Source: Phreatobacter cathodiphilus (GTDB lineage: Bacteria; Pseudomonadota; Alphaproteobacteria; Rhizobiales; Phreatobacteraceae). From it: a stretch of 64,000 bases of DNA. The first letter of the stretch is position 1. Each line of letters opens with the position of its first letter. Shown piece after piece: positions 1-8,557 of this stretch. The notes under the pieces were generated by a model. That model had not been told where the DNA came from and searched no databases. It saw only the letters and a program-made list of their open reading frames with translations. Location of the stretch: the NCBI RefSeq assembly GCF_003008515.1, contig NZ_CP027668.1:1418001-1482000 (forward strand), in the 5' to 3' direction. Both the position numbers and the translations under genes were made by a program.

Positions 1-1
1 C

Positions 2-289
2 TATCTGGTCGAGCAAGGCATTCCCTGCGGCAAGATCAACAAGGTGCTGGAGGGCCGGCCGCATATCGTCGACGCCCTGAAGAACGGCGAGGTCCAGCTC
101 GTCTTCAACACGACGGAGGGCGCGCAGGCGCTGTCGGACTCCAGGTCCCTGCGCCGTGCGGCCCTCTTGCAGAAGGTTCCCTATTACACCACTCTGGCAG
201 GTGCTGTGGCCGCCGCACAGGGCATCAAGGCCTATCTCGAGGGGGACCTCGAGGTGCGCGCGCTGCAGAGCTATTTCGGCAAGGCCTGA
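2..289 (+). CDS. carB: Carbamoyl-phosphate synthase large subunit, C-terminal end (partial)
   Basis: The window opens inside this gene; about the last 95 residues are present and the reading frame is open from base 2. The visible part is the methylglyoxal-synthase-like allosteric domain of CarB, with LVFNTTEG followed by PYYTTLAGA, where ornithine and UMP-type effectors bind in the family. CarB makes carbamoyl phosphate for arginine and pyrimidine synthesis together with CarA, whose gene lies about 3.2 kb downstream rather than adjacent. A strong terminator hairpin follows, then greA. The carB-greA neighbourhood is common in alphaproteobacteria. Confidence 0.95.
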   Translation, partial: YLVEQGIPCGKINKVLEGRPHIVDALKNGEVQLVFNTTEGAQALSDSRSLRRAALLQKVPYYTTLAGAVAAAQGIKAYLEGDLEVRALQSYFGKA

Positions 290-328
290 TCTTTCGGCCG
301 CTGCCGGAACACGCAAGGGTAAACCATG

Positions 329-370
329 AAGGTTCGCGGGGCCGGCGTCCTCGGCCCGCGGACCTTTATT
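329..370 (+). terminator. Rho-independent terminator after carB
   Basis: Inverted repeat with arms 329-344 and 352-367, about 15 paired bases around a 7-base loop, followed by a short T-rich tail (tttatt). It separates carB from greA. Confidence 0.75.
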
Positions 371-397
371 CGTCATTGAAAGGCAAGGGCGAGCATC

Positions 398-871
398 ATG
401 GAAAAGGTTCCGATGACCGTCGGCGGTTTCGCCAAGCTCGAAGCCGAGCTCAAGGAACGCCAGCAGGTCGAGCGCCCGCGCATCATCGCGGCGATTTCAG
501 AAGCGCGCTCCCACGGCGATCTTTCGGAGAATGCCGAATATCATTCCGCCAAGGAGCAGCAGTCGCTCAACGAGGGCCGCATCGCGGAACTCGAGAGCCT
601 CATCGCGCGTGCCGAGGTGATCGACGTCACCAAGCTCTCCGGTGACACGGTGAAGTTCGGCGCCACGGTGAAGCTCGTCAACGAGGACACCGAGGAAGAG
701 CGCGTCTGGCAGATCGTCGGCGACAGCGAGGCCGACGCCAAGGCCGGCCGTATCTCCATCTCCTCGCCGCTCGCCCGCGCCCTGATCGGCAAGGCCGCCG
801 GCAGCGTCGTCGAGGTGAACACGCCGAAGGGCGCCCAGAGCTACGAGGTCCTGGAAATCCGCTGGGGCTGA
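398..871 (+). CDS. greA: Transcription elongation factor GreA
   Basis: 157 residues, the normal GreA length. GreA binds in the secondary channel of RNA polymerase and stimulates cleavage of backtracked transcripts. The N-terminal coiled coil carries the family signature [13 protein letters not shown], whose acidic tip residues position the catalytic magnesium. The C-terminal FKBP-like domain begins near residue 80 and ends EVLEIRWG. It is transcribed alone between two hairpin terminators. Confidence 0.97.
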   Translation: MEKVPMTVGGFAKLEAELKERQQVERPRIIAAISEARSHGDLSENAEYHSAKEQQSLNEGRIAELESLIARAEVIDVTKLSGDTVKFGATVKLVNEDTEEERVWQIVGDSEADAKAGRISISSPLARALIGKAAGSVVEVNTPKGAQSYEVLEIRWG

Positions 872-898
872 CCTTCTTGGCGCATGAGGCCATGCAGC

Positions 899-932
899 AA
901 GGCGCCGTCCGCGAGGGCGGCGCCTTCGTCTT
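899..932 (+). terminator. Terminator after greA
   Basis: Perfect 9-base inverted repeat (AAGGCGCCG at 899-907, CGGCGCCTT at 918-926) followed by a pyrimidine/T-rich stretch (cgtcttt), 28 bases after the greA stop codon. Confidence 0.75.
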
Positions 933-1031
933 TGGCGTACCCTGCCGCTGAAACGATGGCGGCCGAGCCTCGCGGACGGACTGAAACGCTGCGGGGGGAT
1001 GGTCGGCGGCCGCTGGAGAGGACGTTCCACC

Positions 1032-1982
1032 ATGACGAGACCTTGCCCGACCCACCGCCCGGATCGCCGCCAGGCGCTTCGTCTCGGCTTCGCCGCCGCA
1101 CTCGCCGTGACAGCCACGGCCCGGGCGCAGGACAGGCCGACGCCCGACCCGGCACTCCAGGCGGCCATCGTCAAGTCCAACGCCTATACCGAATTGCTCA
1201 ACCGCACCCTGCGGGCGGTCGATTCCTGGAACCGCTACCGGAGCTGGGTCGACATGCGGCGCGGGCCGACGGGCCGCGAGCGCTACATCACCTACGGCCT
1301 CTACAGCCTCTATGACGTGCGCGGCGAGATCGAGAAGGCCGGGCAGGCGGTGATCCAGGAACCGGCCATGCCGGACCTCGACGACGCCATCCGACGCTAT
1401 ATCCAGTCCTATTCAGCCCTGGCGCCCCTGATCACCCGCGCCAACGTCTATTACGAGCGCAAGGACTACCAGGACGACGGCGCGGCGTTCGGCCGCGAGC
1501 TGCACCGCGACATGGTGCCGGCGGCGGAAGCCTTCCTGAAGGACCGCGCCGAGGTGGAGCAGCACATGCGCGCCATGCGCGCCGATCTCGACGTGCGCGA
1601 ACTCGCCGACGTGGAGCGGCGGGAGGGGCGCTCGGCCCGCTGGAACGTCCGCAACGTCATGATCGCCGCGCGCGGGGTGATGGACCTCATGCCCTCGGAT
1701 GCGCGGCCGGTGGTGGATCTCGCGGCCTTCGACGCGGCGATCGGGCGCTATGCGGCGGCGCTTCGCGAGCTGGACAAGCTGAAGGAGACCGATCCCTCGG
1801 GGGCCTCCATCATCGACGGGCAGGCCGGCTCCTGGCTCGGCAGCCTGCGCGAATACCGGCAGAAGCTCGGCCGTGCCCGCGGCGACGCCCGCCGTGCGGG
1901 CGGCCACGAGCGCATGTGGATCGTCAACAACTACAACATGATGGTGTCCATGGCGCAGACGCGGCTGCGGATCGGGCGCTAA
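1032..1982 (+). CDS. Exported DUF3829/YiiG-like protein
   Basis: 316 residues. The start at 1032 gives a signal peptide with an Arg-Arg pair (DRRQALRLGFAAALAV) and cleavage near ATARA-QD, so a periplasmic protein is likely; an in-frame ATG 33 bases upstream adds only an unlikely extension. The mature part is predicted mostly helical, with an N-terminal NAY-LLN-L block typical of DUF3829 (YiiG) proteins. No catalytic motif is visible and the function is unknown. The family assignment rests on pattern memory. Confidence 0.65.
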   Translation: MTRPCPTHRPDRRQALRLGFAAALAVTATARAQDRPTPDPALQAAIVKSNAYTELLNRTLRAVDSWNRYRSWVDMRRGPTGRERYITYGLYSLYDVRGEIEKAGQAVIQEPAMPDLDDAIRRYIQSYSALAPLITRANVYYERKDYQDDGAAFGRELHRDMVPAAEAFLKDRAEVEQHMRAMRADLDVRELADVERREGRSARWNVRNVMIAARGVMDLMPSDARPVVDLAAFDAAIGRYAAALRELDKLKETDPSGASIIDGQAGSWLGSLREYRQKLGRARGDARRAGGHERMWIVNNYNMMVSMAQTRLRIGR

Positions 1983-2083
1983 AAGGCCGCAGGCCGCCTC
2001 ACGCAGGCGTGAGCGCCGGCCGGTGTCCGGCCCGCGGGACCGTGCGTTAGTCTGGTCCATCCACTCTCCGTGGGAGATCGACC

Positions 2084-2446
2084 ATGCCGAACCGACGCAC
2101 TGTCTCGGGCGCCGCCGCCGTCGCCATCGTCACCGCTCTCTCCGGTGCCGCTCTCGCCCATCACGGCTGGGGCGGCTTCGACCGCGACAAGGTCCTCGAT
2201 CACTCCGGCCCGGTCGCCCGCTCGACCTACGCCAATCCCCACGGCACCCTCTATATGCAGAAGGACGGCCAGGAGCTGACCATCGAGCTGGCGCCGACAT
2301 CGCGCATGCAGGCGAGGGGCCTCACGGCGGAGGACATCGCCGCGGGCAAGACGGTGCGTGTCTACGCCTACCAGAACCGCGGCAACCCGGCCGTCTACCG
2401 CGCCGAGTGGGTCGAGGTGTCTGGCCGCCGCGTCGAGCTCAGGTAA
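2084..2446 (+). CDS. DUF6152 family exported protein
   Basis: 120 residues with a clear signal peptide (RRTVSGAAAVAIVTALSGAALA) ending just before HHGWGGFD, the His-His-Gly-Trp start characteristic of DUF6152 mature proteins. The rest is a small beta-rich domain. GGGAG lies close upstream of the ATG. The gene converges on, and overlaps by 8 bases, a DUF6644-like membrane protein gene; these two families often occur together, which suggests a shared but unknown periplasmic/membrane role. Confidence 0.75.
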   Translation: MPNRRTVSGAAAVAIVTALSGAALAHHGWGGFDRDKVLDHSGPVARSTYANPHGTLYMQKDGQELTIELAPTSRMQARGLTAEDIAAGKTVRVYAYQNRGNPAVYRAEWVEVSGRRVELR

Positions 2447-2906
2447 AGGCGATCCAGCGACCGAGCCCGATGGCCGCGAGCCACAGGGCGAGGGAGGCGA
2501 GGGCGCTGAGGCGGCCAGCCGCCCGGTCGAGCAGGGCAGGGAGCCCCAGCCGGCGGGCCGCGACCTCGAAGGCGACGGCGTTGGCGAGCGCGAGAACGAC
2601 CACCGCCAGCTTGGCGAGAAAGGTCGGGTTGGCGAGATACTCGTCCGGCCGCGCCGACGCCAGCAGGATGCCCGAAGGCACGGCGAGGCCGGCTCCGAGC
2701 TTCGCCGTGCTGCGCAGGACCGAAAGAGCCCCGGTGTCCAGCCCGCGCAGGAAGCCTGCCAGCCGGAGGTCGACGAGCGCGATGGGGGCGAAGAGCAGGG
2801 CGATGCCGACGACGTGCAGGGCCGAGACGGCGGCATAGACGGGTGTCGAGAGGGCGATGCCGGTGATCCGGCCGAGATCGGTCCACAGGCCGACCAGCGC
2901 CTCCAC
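2439..2906 (-). CDS. DUF6644-like integral membrane protein
   Basis: 155 residues with about four hydrophobic segments (roughly residues 20-45, 60-85, 93-115 and 130-152). The first contains a His in ALHVVGIALLFAPIALVDLRL, typical of DUF6644/DUF2214 membrane proteins, where conserved histidines may bind haem or metal. It lies 5 bases downstream of yqeY on the same strand, so co-transcription with yqeY is likely. Substrate and function are unknown. Confidence 0.7.
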   Translation of the reverse strand: MEALVGLWTDLGRITGIALSTPVYAAVSALHVVGIALLFAPIALVDLRLAGFLRGLDTGALSVLRSTAKLGAGLAVPSGILLASARPDEYLANPTFLAKLAVVVLALANAVAFEVAARRLGLPALLDRAAGRLSALASLALWLAAIGLGRWIAFT

Positions 2907-2911
2907 CGGCC

Positions 2912-3364
2912 TCAGCCGAGCAGTTGCTTGACGAGCGGGCTCGCCTTGCCGAAGTCCATCTGGCCGGCATAGCGGGCCTTCAGCTCGCCCATCACCTTGC
3001 CCATGTCCTTGACACCCGTGGCACCCGTCTCGGCGATGACGGCGGCAATGGCGGTCTTGGCCTCCGCCTCGTCCATCTGCTTCGGCAGATAGGCGGATAT
3101 GACGGCGATCTCAGCATTCTCCTGCTCGGCGAGTTCGGGCCGGCCGCCCTCGCCATACATCTTGGCGCTCTCCTGGCGCTGCTTCACCATCTTCTGGAGA
3201 AGCTGCAGGATCTCGTCGTCGGAGATCGGCCCCTTGCCGGCGCCACGGGCCTCGATGTCCTTGTCCTTCAGCGCAGCCTGGATCAGGCGGATCGTGCCGA
3301 GGCGCGGCTTGTCGCCGCCCTTCATGGCCTCTTTCAGATCGCTCATGAACCGGTCGCGCAGCAT
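2912..3364 (-). CDS. yqeY: GatB/YqeY domain-containing protein
   Basis: 150 residues, the standard length for the YqeY family, which resembles the tail domain of GatB, the amidotransferase that makes Gln-tRNA and Asn-tRNA. Family features seen are the N-terminal MLRDRFMSDLKEAMKGGDK and the C-terminal TGVKDMGKVMGELKARY followed by a FGKASPLVKQLL tail. It is divergent from carA, an arrangement common in alphaproteobacteria, and probably heads a short operon with the membrane protein gene downstream. The precise role of stand-alone YqeY is not settled. Confidence 0.9.
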   Translation of the reverse strand: MLRDRFMSDLKEAMKGGDKPRLGTIRLIQAALKDKDIEARGAGKGPISDDEILQLLQKMVKQRQESAKMYGEGGRPELAEQENAEIAVISAYLPKQMDEAEAKTAIAAVIAETGATGVKDMGKVMGELKARYAGQMDFGKASPLVKQLLG

Positions 3365-3522
3365 CGGAAATTCCTAAGGTGGGACGCGGGCGGCAGTCCA
3401 GACCCGGCAGAGAGCAGGGCAGGGCCGGCAGCGTCGCAGAAGCCGGGCGACGGTGGATTTCGGCAGGCCGTAGCCCGCATTCCTTTTGACCGACGCCCAA
3501 GTCGTCGCTATGTAGGCGCCTC

Positions 3523-4722
3523 ATGACACACAGACAAGACGAATCCGGCTGGACAGATCCCAAGCCGACGGCCCTGCTCGTCCTCGCCGACGGCACGGTG
3601 ATCGAAGGTTTCGGCCTCGGAGCGGAAGGCATCGCCGACGGCGAGGTCTGCTTCAACACCGCCATGACCGGCTACCAGGAGATCCTCACCGATCCTTCCT
3701 ATGCCGGGCAGATCATCACCTTCACCTTTCCCCATATCGGCAATGTCGGCGCCAACGACGAGGACATCGAGACGGTCAACATGGCCGCCGCCTCGGGCGT
3801 GCGCGGCGTGGTGCTGAAGGCGGCGATCACCAGCCCGTCGAACTACCGCTCCGGCGGGCATTTCGACCTCTGGCTGAAGCGTCGCGGCATCGTCGGCCTC
3901 TGCGGGGTCGATACCCGCGCGCTCACTGCTCTCATCCGCGAGAAGGGCATGCCCAATGCCGTCATCGCCCATTCGCCGGGCGGCGAGTTCGACGTCGAGG
4001 CGCTGAAGCGCCGCGCCGCGGGCCTGCCGCCCATGGACGGGCTCGATCTCGTGCCCGGCGTCACCTCCAGCCAGCGCTATCCCTGGTCGGAGACGGTCTG
4101 GGAATGGGACGAGGGTTACGGCACCGCCGGCGAGCCCCGCTTCCACGTCGTGGCGCTCGACTACGGGGTGAAGCGCAACATCCTGCGCCTGCTCGCCAAT
4201 GCCGGCTGCAAGGTCACGGTCATGCCGGCCAGCGCCACTGCCGAGGAGGTCATGGCGCTGAAGCCCGACGGTGTCTTCCTCTCCAACGGCCCCGGCGACC
4301 CTGCCGCCACCGGCGACTATGCCGTGCCGGTGATCCGGGCGGTGCTGGACAAGCAGATTCCGACCTTCGGCATCTGTCTCGGCCACCAGATGCTGGGCCT
4401 GGCCGTCGGCGCCAAGACCAAGAAGATGCACCAGGGCCATCACGGGGCGAACCACCCGGTGAAGGACATGGACACGGGAAAGGTCGAGATCACCTCGATG
4501 AACCACGGCTTCGCCGTGGACGAGGCGACACTGCCTGCCAATGCCCGGCCGACCCACATCAGCCTCTTCGACGGCTCCAATGCCGGCATCGCGCTGACTG
4601 ACAAGCCGGCCTTCTCGGTCCAGTACCACCCCGAGGCGAGTCCCGGTCCGATGGACAGCCACTATCTCTTCGACCGCTTCGTCGCGATGATGGAACAGGC
4701 CAGGGCCAAGGCTCCGGCCTGA
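3523..4722 (+). CDS. carA: Carbamoyl-phosphate synthase small subunit
   Basis: 399 residues. CarA is the glutaminase subunit that hydrolyses glutamine and passes ammonia to CarB. The N-terminal CPSase small-chain domain starts at [13 protein letters not shown] and contains [17 protein letters not shown]. The C-terminal class I glutamine amidotransferase domain has the nucleophile elbow FGICLGHQ and the His-Glu pair in YHPEA. The start was chosen at the ATG following the divergent yqeY promoter region. carA is separated from carB by about 3.2 kb. Two DnaA-box-like sequences and a bidirectional terminator follow. Confidence 0.97.
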   Translation: MTHRQDESGWTDPKPTALLVLADGTVIEGFGLGAEGIADGEVCFNTAMTGYQEILTDPSYAGQIITFTFPHIGNVGANDEDIETVNMAAASGVRGVVLKAAITSPSNYRSGGHFDLWLKRRGIVGLCGVDTRALTALIREKGMPNAVIAHSPGGEFDVEALKRRAAGLPPMDGLDLVPGVTSSQRYPWSETVWEWDEGYGTAGEPRFHVVALDYGVKRNILRLLANAGCKVTVMPASATAEEVMALKPDGVFLSNGPGDPAATGDYAVPVIRAVLDKQIPTFGICLGHQMLGLAVGAKTKKMHQGHHGANHPVKDMDTGKVEITSMNHGFAVDEATLPANARPTHISLFDGSNAGIALTDKPAFSVQYHPEASPGPMDSHYLFDRFVAMMEQARAKAPA

Positions 4723-4739
4723 CCGGCGAGGCTGCGGCG

Positions 4740-4757
4740 TTATCCACGTTATCCACA
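4740..4757 (+). promoter_or_regulatory. Tandem DnaA-box-like 9-mers
   Basis: Two abutting 9-mers, TTATCCACG (4740-4748) and TTATCCACA (4749-4757). The second matches the canonical DnaA box exactly and the first differs at the last base. They lie 18 bases after the carA stop and before the terminator. No AT-rich unwinding element or origin-type gene neighbourhood is present, so an origin is unlikely; a DnaA titration or regulatory site is possible. Confidence 0.5.
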
Positions 4758-4810
4758 GGAAGATCGCCGTCGGACAAGGTCTGACACCGGTCGATCCATA
4801 ACGACCAAAG

Positions 4811-4843
4811 AAAAAGCCTCGCAATATCTTGCGAGGCTTTTTT
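4811..4843. terminator. Bidirectional terminator between carA and the rlpA-like gene
   Basis: Long perfect hairpin: AAAAAGCCTCGCAA (4811-4824), loop TATC, TTGCGAGGCTTTTT (4829-4842). It has T-runs on both sides, so it can end the plus-strand carA transcript and the minus-strand RlpA-like transcript. Confidence 0.9.
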
Positions 4844-4868
4844 CATGTGCCGTGTCAGCACTTCGACT

Positions 4869-5222
4869 TTAGTGGCGGGCGATGCGCACTCGGCCGACGC
4901 CGCGCTGGATGAGGCCGATCCGGCGGGCCGCGCCGCGCGACACGTCAACGATCCGCCCGCGCACGAAGGGGCCGCGGTCGACGATGGTGACGGTGGTGGA
5001 GCGGCCGTTGGCGAGATTGGTCACGGTGATGACGGATCCGCAGGGCAGCGAGCGGTGGGCGGCGGTCATGGCCTCGGGATTGTGGCGCCCGCCGCAGGCT
5101 GTGCGCCCCGGGAGCTGGTACCAGGAGGCAAGGCCGACGCCGTCGGCGGCGCGGACCTCACCCGAGGGAGCGAGGGCAAAAACGGCGGCGCCGATCGCGG
5201 CGAGGCGAAGCGAAAACGTCAT
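4869..5222 (-). CDS. Short RlpA-like (double-psi beta-barrel) exported protein
   Basis: 117 residues: a signal peptide ending near EVRA-AD, then one RlpA-type double-psi beta-barrel domain with TAAHRSLPCGS, VTNLANGRS, VDRGPF and GRIVDVS. In RlpA these blocks surround the His/Asp active site of a lytic transglycosylase that cuts naked glycan strands. There is no SPOR domain, so this is a minimal version. The usual TANGE block is replaced by a Cys-containing GGRHNPEAM stretch, and two cysteines could form a disulfide. Catalytic activity is plausible but not certain. Confidence 0.8.
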   Translation of the reverse strand: MTFSLRLAAIGAAVFALAPSGEVRAADGVGLASWYQLPGRTACGGRHNPEAMTAAHRSLPCGSVITVTNLANGRSTTVTIVDRGPFVRGRIVDVSRGAARRIGLIQRGVGRVRIARH

Positions 5223-5463
5223 CGATGGGGGTCTCGGCTCTCGGGTGGGCGAACGCGCCGCGACCCGGGTGGGTTCCAGCAGCCGGGACGATCGTCACGC
5301 CGGCCACCAAGCGATCCACGCCAGCTAGAGGTGAAATGGGACCAGAATGCGGCGCCGGGTCCTGCGGAGATAACGGCCGCCGATGGGCCCCATCAGCAAA
5401 TCGCGATTGCGGCCCGGCCGGCGAAGCCCGATCCTCCCGACAGAGGCATCAAGGGAGGCCAGA

Positions 5464-6336
5464 ATGACCGACACGTTCCGCGCCGACGATCTCGTCATCC
5501 ACCGTATCGTCGAGCAGGAGGGCGGCTTCCTCGACGCCATGGACATGCTTCCCGACCTGACGGCGGAGACCCTCGCCGCCGAGCGCGGCTGGCTGACGGC
5601 GGCCGGCGGCCTCATCCCCGACGGGCGGCTGAGCCTCGCCTTCCAGACCTATGTGGTGCGTACGCCGCACCACGTCGTGCTGGTGGACAGCTGCATCGGC
5701 AACGACAAGCACCGGCCGACCCGGCCCGACTGGCACGGCAAGACCGACACGCGCTTCATGGACGGGCTCGCGGCGGCCGGCCTGTCGGTGGACGACGTCG
5801 ATTACGTCATGTGCACCCATCTCCACGCCGACCATGTCGGCTGGAACACCCGGCTGGAGAACGGCCGATGGGTGCCGACCTTCCCGAAGGCGCGCTACGT
5901 CTTCTCCGCCCGCGAGTTCGAGCACTGGCAGGCGGCGGACGCCAAGGCGCCGGTCTTCCCCTTTCAGGACAGCGTGCTGCCGGTGGTGGACGCAGGCAGG
6001 GCCGATCTCGTCGCCGGCGACCACGCCATCGGCGATCATGTCCGCCTGATGCCGACGCCGGGTCACACGCCCGGCCACGTCTCGATCCTCTTCGGCAAGG
6101 GGCGCGACGCGGCGGTGGCACCCGGCGACCTCATCCACTCGCCCTTGCAGGCGCTCTTTCCCGTGCTCTCCACCAAGTTCGACGTCGACAGGGTCGAGGC
6201 GGCGAAGACCCGCCGCGACTTCCTGGAGCGCTACAGCGACACCGACACGCTGTGCTGCATGGCGCATTTCCCCTCGCCCTCGGTCGGGCGCATCCGGCCC
6301 TGGCGCGACGGGTTCCGCTGCGAGCCGGCGGCCTGA
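5464..6336 (+). CDS. MBL-fold metallo-hydrolase
   Basis: 290 residues. It has the metallo-beta-lactamase-fold motif THLHADHVGW (HxHxDH, two metal ions), a second metal histidine in TPGHTPGH, and a late CCMAHFPSP block. The start at 5464 follows AGGGAGG; upstream in-frame codons have no ribosome site. No signal peptide is present, so it is cytoplasmic. The family includes lactonases, esterases and sulfatase-like enzymes, and the substrate cannot be told from sequence. It converges on msrP with only 4 bases between stops. Confidence 0.85.
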   Translation: MTDTFRADDLVIHRIVEQEGGFLDAMDMLPDLTAETLAAERGWLTAAGGLIPDGRLSLAFQTYVVRTPHHVVLVDSCIGNDKHRPTRPDWHGKTDTRFMDGLAAAGLSVDDVDYVMCTHLHADHVGWNTRLENGRWVPTFPKARYVFSAREFEHWQAADAKAPVFPFQDSVLPVVDAGRADLVAGDHAIGDHVRLMPTPGHTPGHVSILFGKGRDAAVAPGDLIHSPLQALFPVLSTKFDVDRVEAAKTRRDFLERYSDTDTLCCMAHFPSPSVGRIRPWRDGFRCEPAA

Positions 6337-6340
6337 CGCC

Positions 6341-7297
6341 TCAGGCCCAGAGGCGCTCGCGCTCGCGGCCGCGATAGAGCGGCGCGACATATTCGCCGTA
6401 GCCGTTGAAGAGCTGGGTCGGCACGCGCCCGCCGCCGCCGATCAGCTCCTCCGTCGCCTGGCTCCAGCGCGGATGGGCGACCGCCGGGTTCACATTGGCC
6501 CAGAAGCCGTATTCGCCGCCCTGAAGCCGCTCCCAGAAGCTCTGCGGCCGCTGCTCGGTGAAGGAGATGCGGACGATCGACTTGACCGACTTGAACCCGT
6601 ATTTCCACGGCACGATGAGCCTGAGCGGCGCGCCGTGCTGGCGCGGCACCGGCTTGCCGTAGGTGCCGGTGACGAGGATGGCGAGGTCGTGGGCCGCCTC
6701 GTCGATGGCGAGCCCCTCCACATAGGGCCAGGAATACCAGGGCGAGCGCATGCCCGGCGCCCAGCTCTGGGTGTCGAAGGTCTCCATGCGCAGATATTTC
6801 GCCGAGCCCTGCGGCTGGACCATGTCCATCAGCGCCTTGATCGGGAAGCCCGTCCAGGGAACGGTCATGCCCCAGGCCTCGACGCAGCGGAAGCGGTAGA
6901 CGCGCTCCTCCAGCGGCATGGCGCGGATCAGCTTGTCGATGTCGATCGTCTGGGGCTTCTCGACGAGGCCGTCGATCTTCACTGTCCAGGGGCGGATCGG
7001 CAGGGCCTGGGCCGCGCGCGCCACCTGCTTGGACGTGCCGAATTCGTAGAAATTGTTGTAGTTGCCGGCGACGTTTTCCGCCGTCAGCGGCCGCTCGACC
7101 GTGTAGGTCTCGTTACGCCGGACGGGGTAGAGATCGGCGGTCGGATCGGCCGCGCCCTGGGCCTCGGCACGCCCCGCCAGTCCGGCTGCGGCGAATCCCG
7201 CACCCGCGGCCATCAGGCCGCGCCGCGACAGGAAGATGTTCTCGGGTGTGACGGCGGATTCCGGCAGTTCCCAACCGCGCTTCGACTTGATCAGCAT
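6341..7297 (-). CDS. msrP: Protein-methionine-sulfoxide reductase catalytic subunit MsrP
   Basis: 318 residues, matching the molybdopterin subunit MsrP (YedY). It repairs oxidised methionine in periplasmic proteins. A twin-arginine signal is visible (SRRGLMAAGAGFAAAGLAGRAEA), as expected for export of a folded molybdoenzyme. The molybdenum-ligating cysteine is in FRCVEAWGMTVPW (Cys138). The N-terminal ESAVTPENIFLSRR is typical of the family. The partner membrane haem protein MsrQ is not encoded next to it or elsewhere in this window. Confidence 0.95.
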   Translation of the reverse strand: MLIKSKRGWELPESAVTPENIFLSRRGLMAAGAGFAAAGLAGRAEAQGAADPTADLYPVRRNETYTVERPLTAENVAGNYNNFYEFGTSKQVARAAQALPIRPWTVKIDGLVEKPQTIDIDKLIRAMPLEERVYRFRCVEAWGMTVPWTGFPIKALMDMVQPQGSAKYLRMETFDTQSWAPGMRSPWYSWPYVEGLAIDEAAHDLAILVTGTYGKPVPRQHGAPLRLIVPWKYGFKSVKSIVRISFTEQRPQSFWERLQGGEYGFWANVNPAVAHPRWSQATEELIGGGGRVPTQLFNGYGEYVAPLYRGRERERLWA

Positions 7298-7390
7298 GGG
7301 GGCTCCTTTTGTCGTTCTGACAGGCTATAGGCCGGCCGGCCCGTCATCCAATCACGCTATGGCGAGTCGTCCGACCCCCCGGAGGCCAAC

Positions 7391-7654
7391 GTGCTGCCGC
7401 AGACCCTCGTTCCCTATATCGGCCTGACCGCGGCTTTCGTTACGACTCTCTGCTGGCTGCCCCAGGCTTTTCAGATCATCCGCACCCGCGACACCCGCGC
7501 CATCTCGCTGCCCGCCTATGCCGCCTTCGCCTGCGGCATCGCCCTCTGGCTCGTCTACGGCGTCGCGCTGGGCGACGGGCCGCTGATCCTCGCCAACACG
7601 ATCACCCTGGCGCTGCAGCTCACCATCGTCGGTCTCAAGATCCGATACGGGTGA
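7391..7654 (+). CDS. SemiSWEET sugar transporter (MtN3/PQ-loop)
   Basis: 87 residues forming one three-helix SemiSWEET unit: helices at about residues 8-24, 38-58 and 64-84. The PQ-loop sequence WLPQAFQIIRTRDTRAISL links helices 1 and 2. SemiSWEETs work as homodimers and move small sugars along their gradient. The gene is divergent from msrP, about 94 bases away. Substrate is unknown. Confidence 0.88.
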   Translation: MLPQTLVPYIGLTAAFVTTLCWLPQAFQIIRTRDTRAISLPAYAAFACGIALWLVYGVALGDGPLILANTITLALQLTIVGLKIRYG

Positions 7655-7715
7655 GGCCGCCGCGCGGATCGCGGCTGAAACGATCGGGTGGCACAGGGGG
7701 CGGCAGGAGAATTCC

Positions 7716-8129
7716 ATGTCCCGCACGCCCTTCGCGCAGCTTTCCGCTCTCGCGCTGACGATCGGCCTCGGCGCAACCCCGGCCGTTGCCTGCCATCCGT
7801 CCCTGCCCGTCATCCGCTCCGACAAGGGCCGCGTCTTCACGGCCGAGGCTTTCGCGCATCCCACCTGGCGCCAGCGCGGCTCCGACGGGCGCATGCGCAC
7901 TTACGGCCGGCAGGTCTGGCGCGGCCGGATCGGCGACCGTGGCGCCTATCTCACATTCGACGAGATCCCCGGCACGTCGGGACCCAATCACCATCTCGCC
8001 TATCGGCTGGATCGTCCACCGGTGTCGCTGCGCTGGCAGCCGGCAGGACGCTGGGATCTCGGCGAAAGCTTCATCGTCCGTGGCGGTCCGCTCGACGGCG
8101 TCTGGAGCGTCGCCAACTGCGCATCTTGA
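7716..8129 (+). CDS. Hypothetical exported protein
   Basis: 137 residues with an N-terminal signal peptide (LSALALTIGLGATPAVA, cleavage before CHP) and a strong ribosome site (AGGAGAATTCC) before the ATG. The mature part is about 110 residues, rich in Arg, Gly and Trp, and contains two cysteines (residue 27 or so and the C-terminal VANCAS) that could pair in the periplasm. I do not recognise a domain. Base composition matches its neighbours. Confidence 0.65.
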   Translation: MSRTPFAQLSALALTIGLGATPAVACHPSLPVIRSDKGRVFTAEAFAHPTWRQRGSDGRMRTYGRQVWRGRIGDRGAYLTFDEIPGTSGPNHHLAYRLDRPPVSLRWQPAGRWDLGESFIVRGGPLDGVWSVANCAS

Positions 8130-8197
8130 CCGCAGCGGCGGTCATGCCGTCGCGGCCCGGTTCGTGCTAGCCATGCACCGTCCCACCGGAGTTCCCC

Positions 8198-8557
8198 ATG
8201 GCGTCGCTGACCTCGCCCTTCGTCTCGCCCATCCTGCTGCTGCTCGCCTCCAACGTCTTCATGACCTTCGCCTGGTACGGCCACCTGAAGTTCAAGGCCG
8301 CTCCGCTCGCCCTGGTCATCGTGGCGAGCTGGGGCATCGCCCTCTTCGAATATTGCCTCGCCGTGCCGGCCAACCGCATCGGCCACGAGGTCTACAGCGC
8401 CGCCGAGCTCAAGACGATCCAGGAGGTCATCACCCTCGTCGTCTTCGCCGTCTTCTCGGTGGTGGTGCTGAAGGAACAGCTGACGTGGAACCATGCGATC
8501 GGTTTCGCCCTGATCGCCGCCGGCGCCTTCTTCGTCTTCCAGGGGAGAGCCGCATGA
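8198..8557 (+). CDS. DMT family protein (DUF486)
   Basis: 119 residues with four predicted membrane helices. It matches the DUF486 group of the drug/metabolite transporter superfamily: FMTFAWYGHLKF in the first half and WNHAIGFALIAAGAFFVF at the end. Transport substrate is unknown. Its stop overlaps the start of the next gene (ATGA), indicating translational coupling to the methyltransferase downstream. Confidence 0.88.
   Translation: MASLTSPFVSPILLLLASNVFMTFAWYGHLKFKAAPLALVIVASWGIALFEYCLAVPANRIGHEVYSAAELKTIQEVITLVVFAVFSVVVLKEQLTWNHAIGFALIAAGAFFVFQGRAA

Noticed and set aside
4740-4757. Replication origin at the tandem DnaA boxes
   Set aside because: Only two boxes, no AT-rich region and no origin-type genes such as dnaA, dnaN, hemE or parAB.
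3508-4824. 438-codon minus-strand open frame opposite carA
   Set aside because: Antisense shadow of carA with no recognisable motif.
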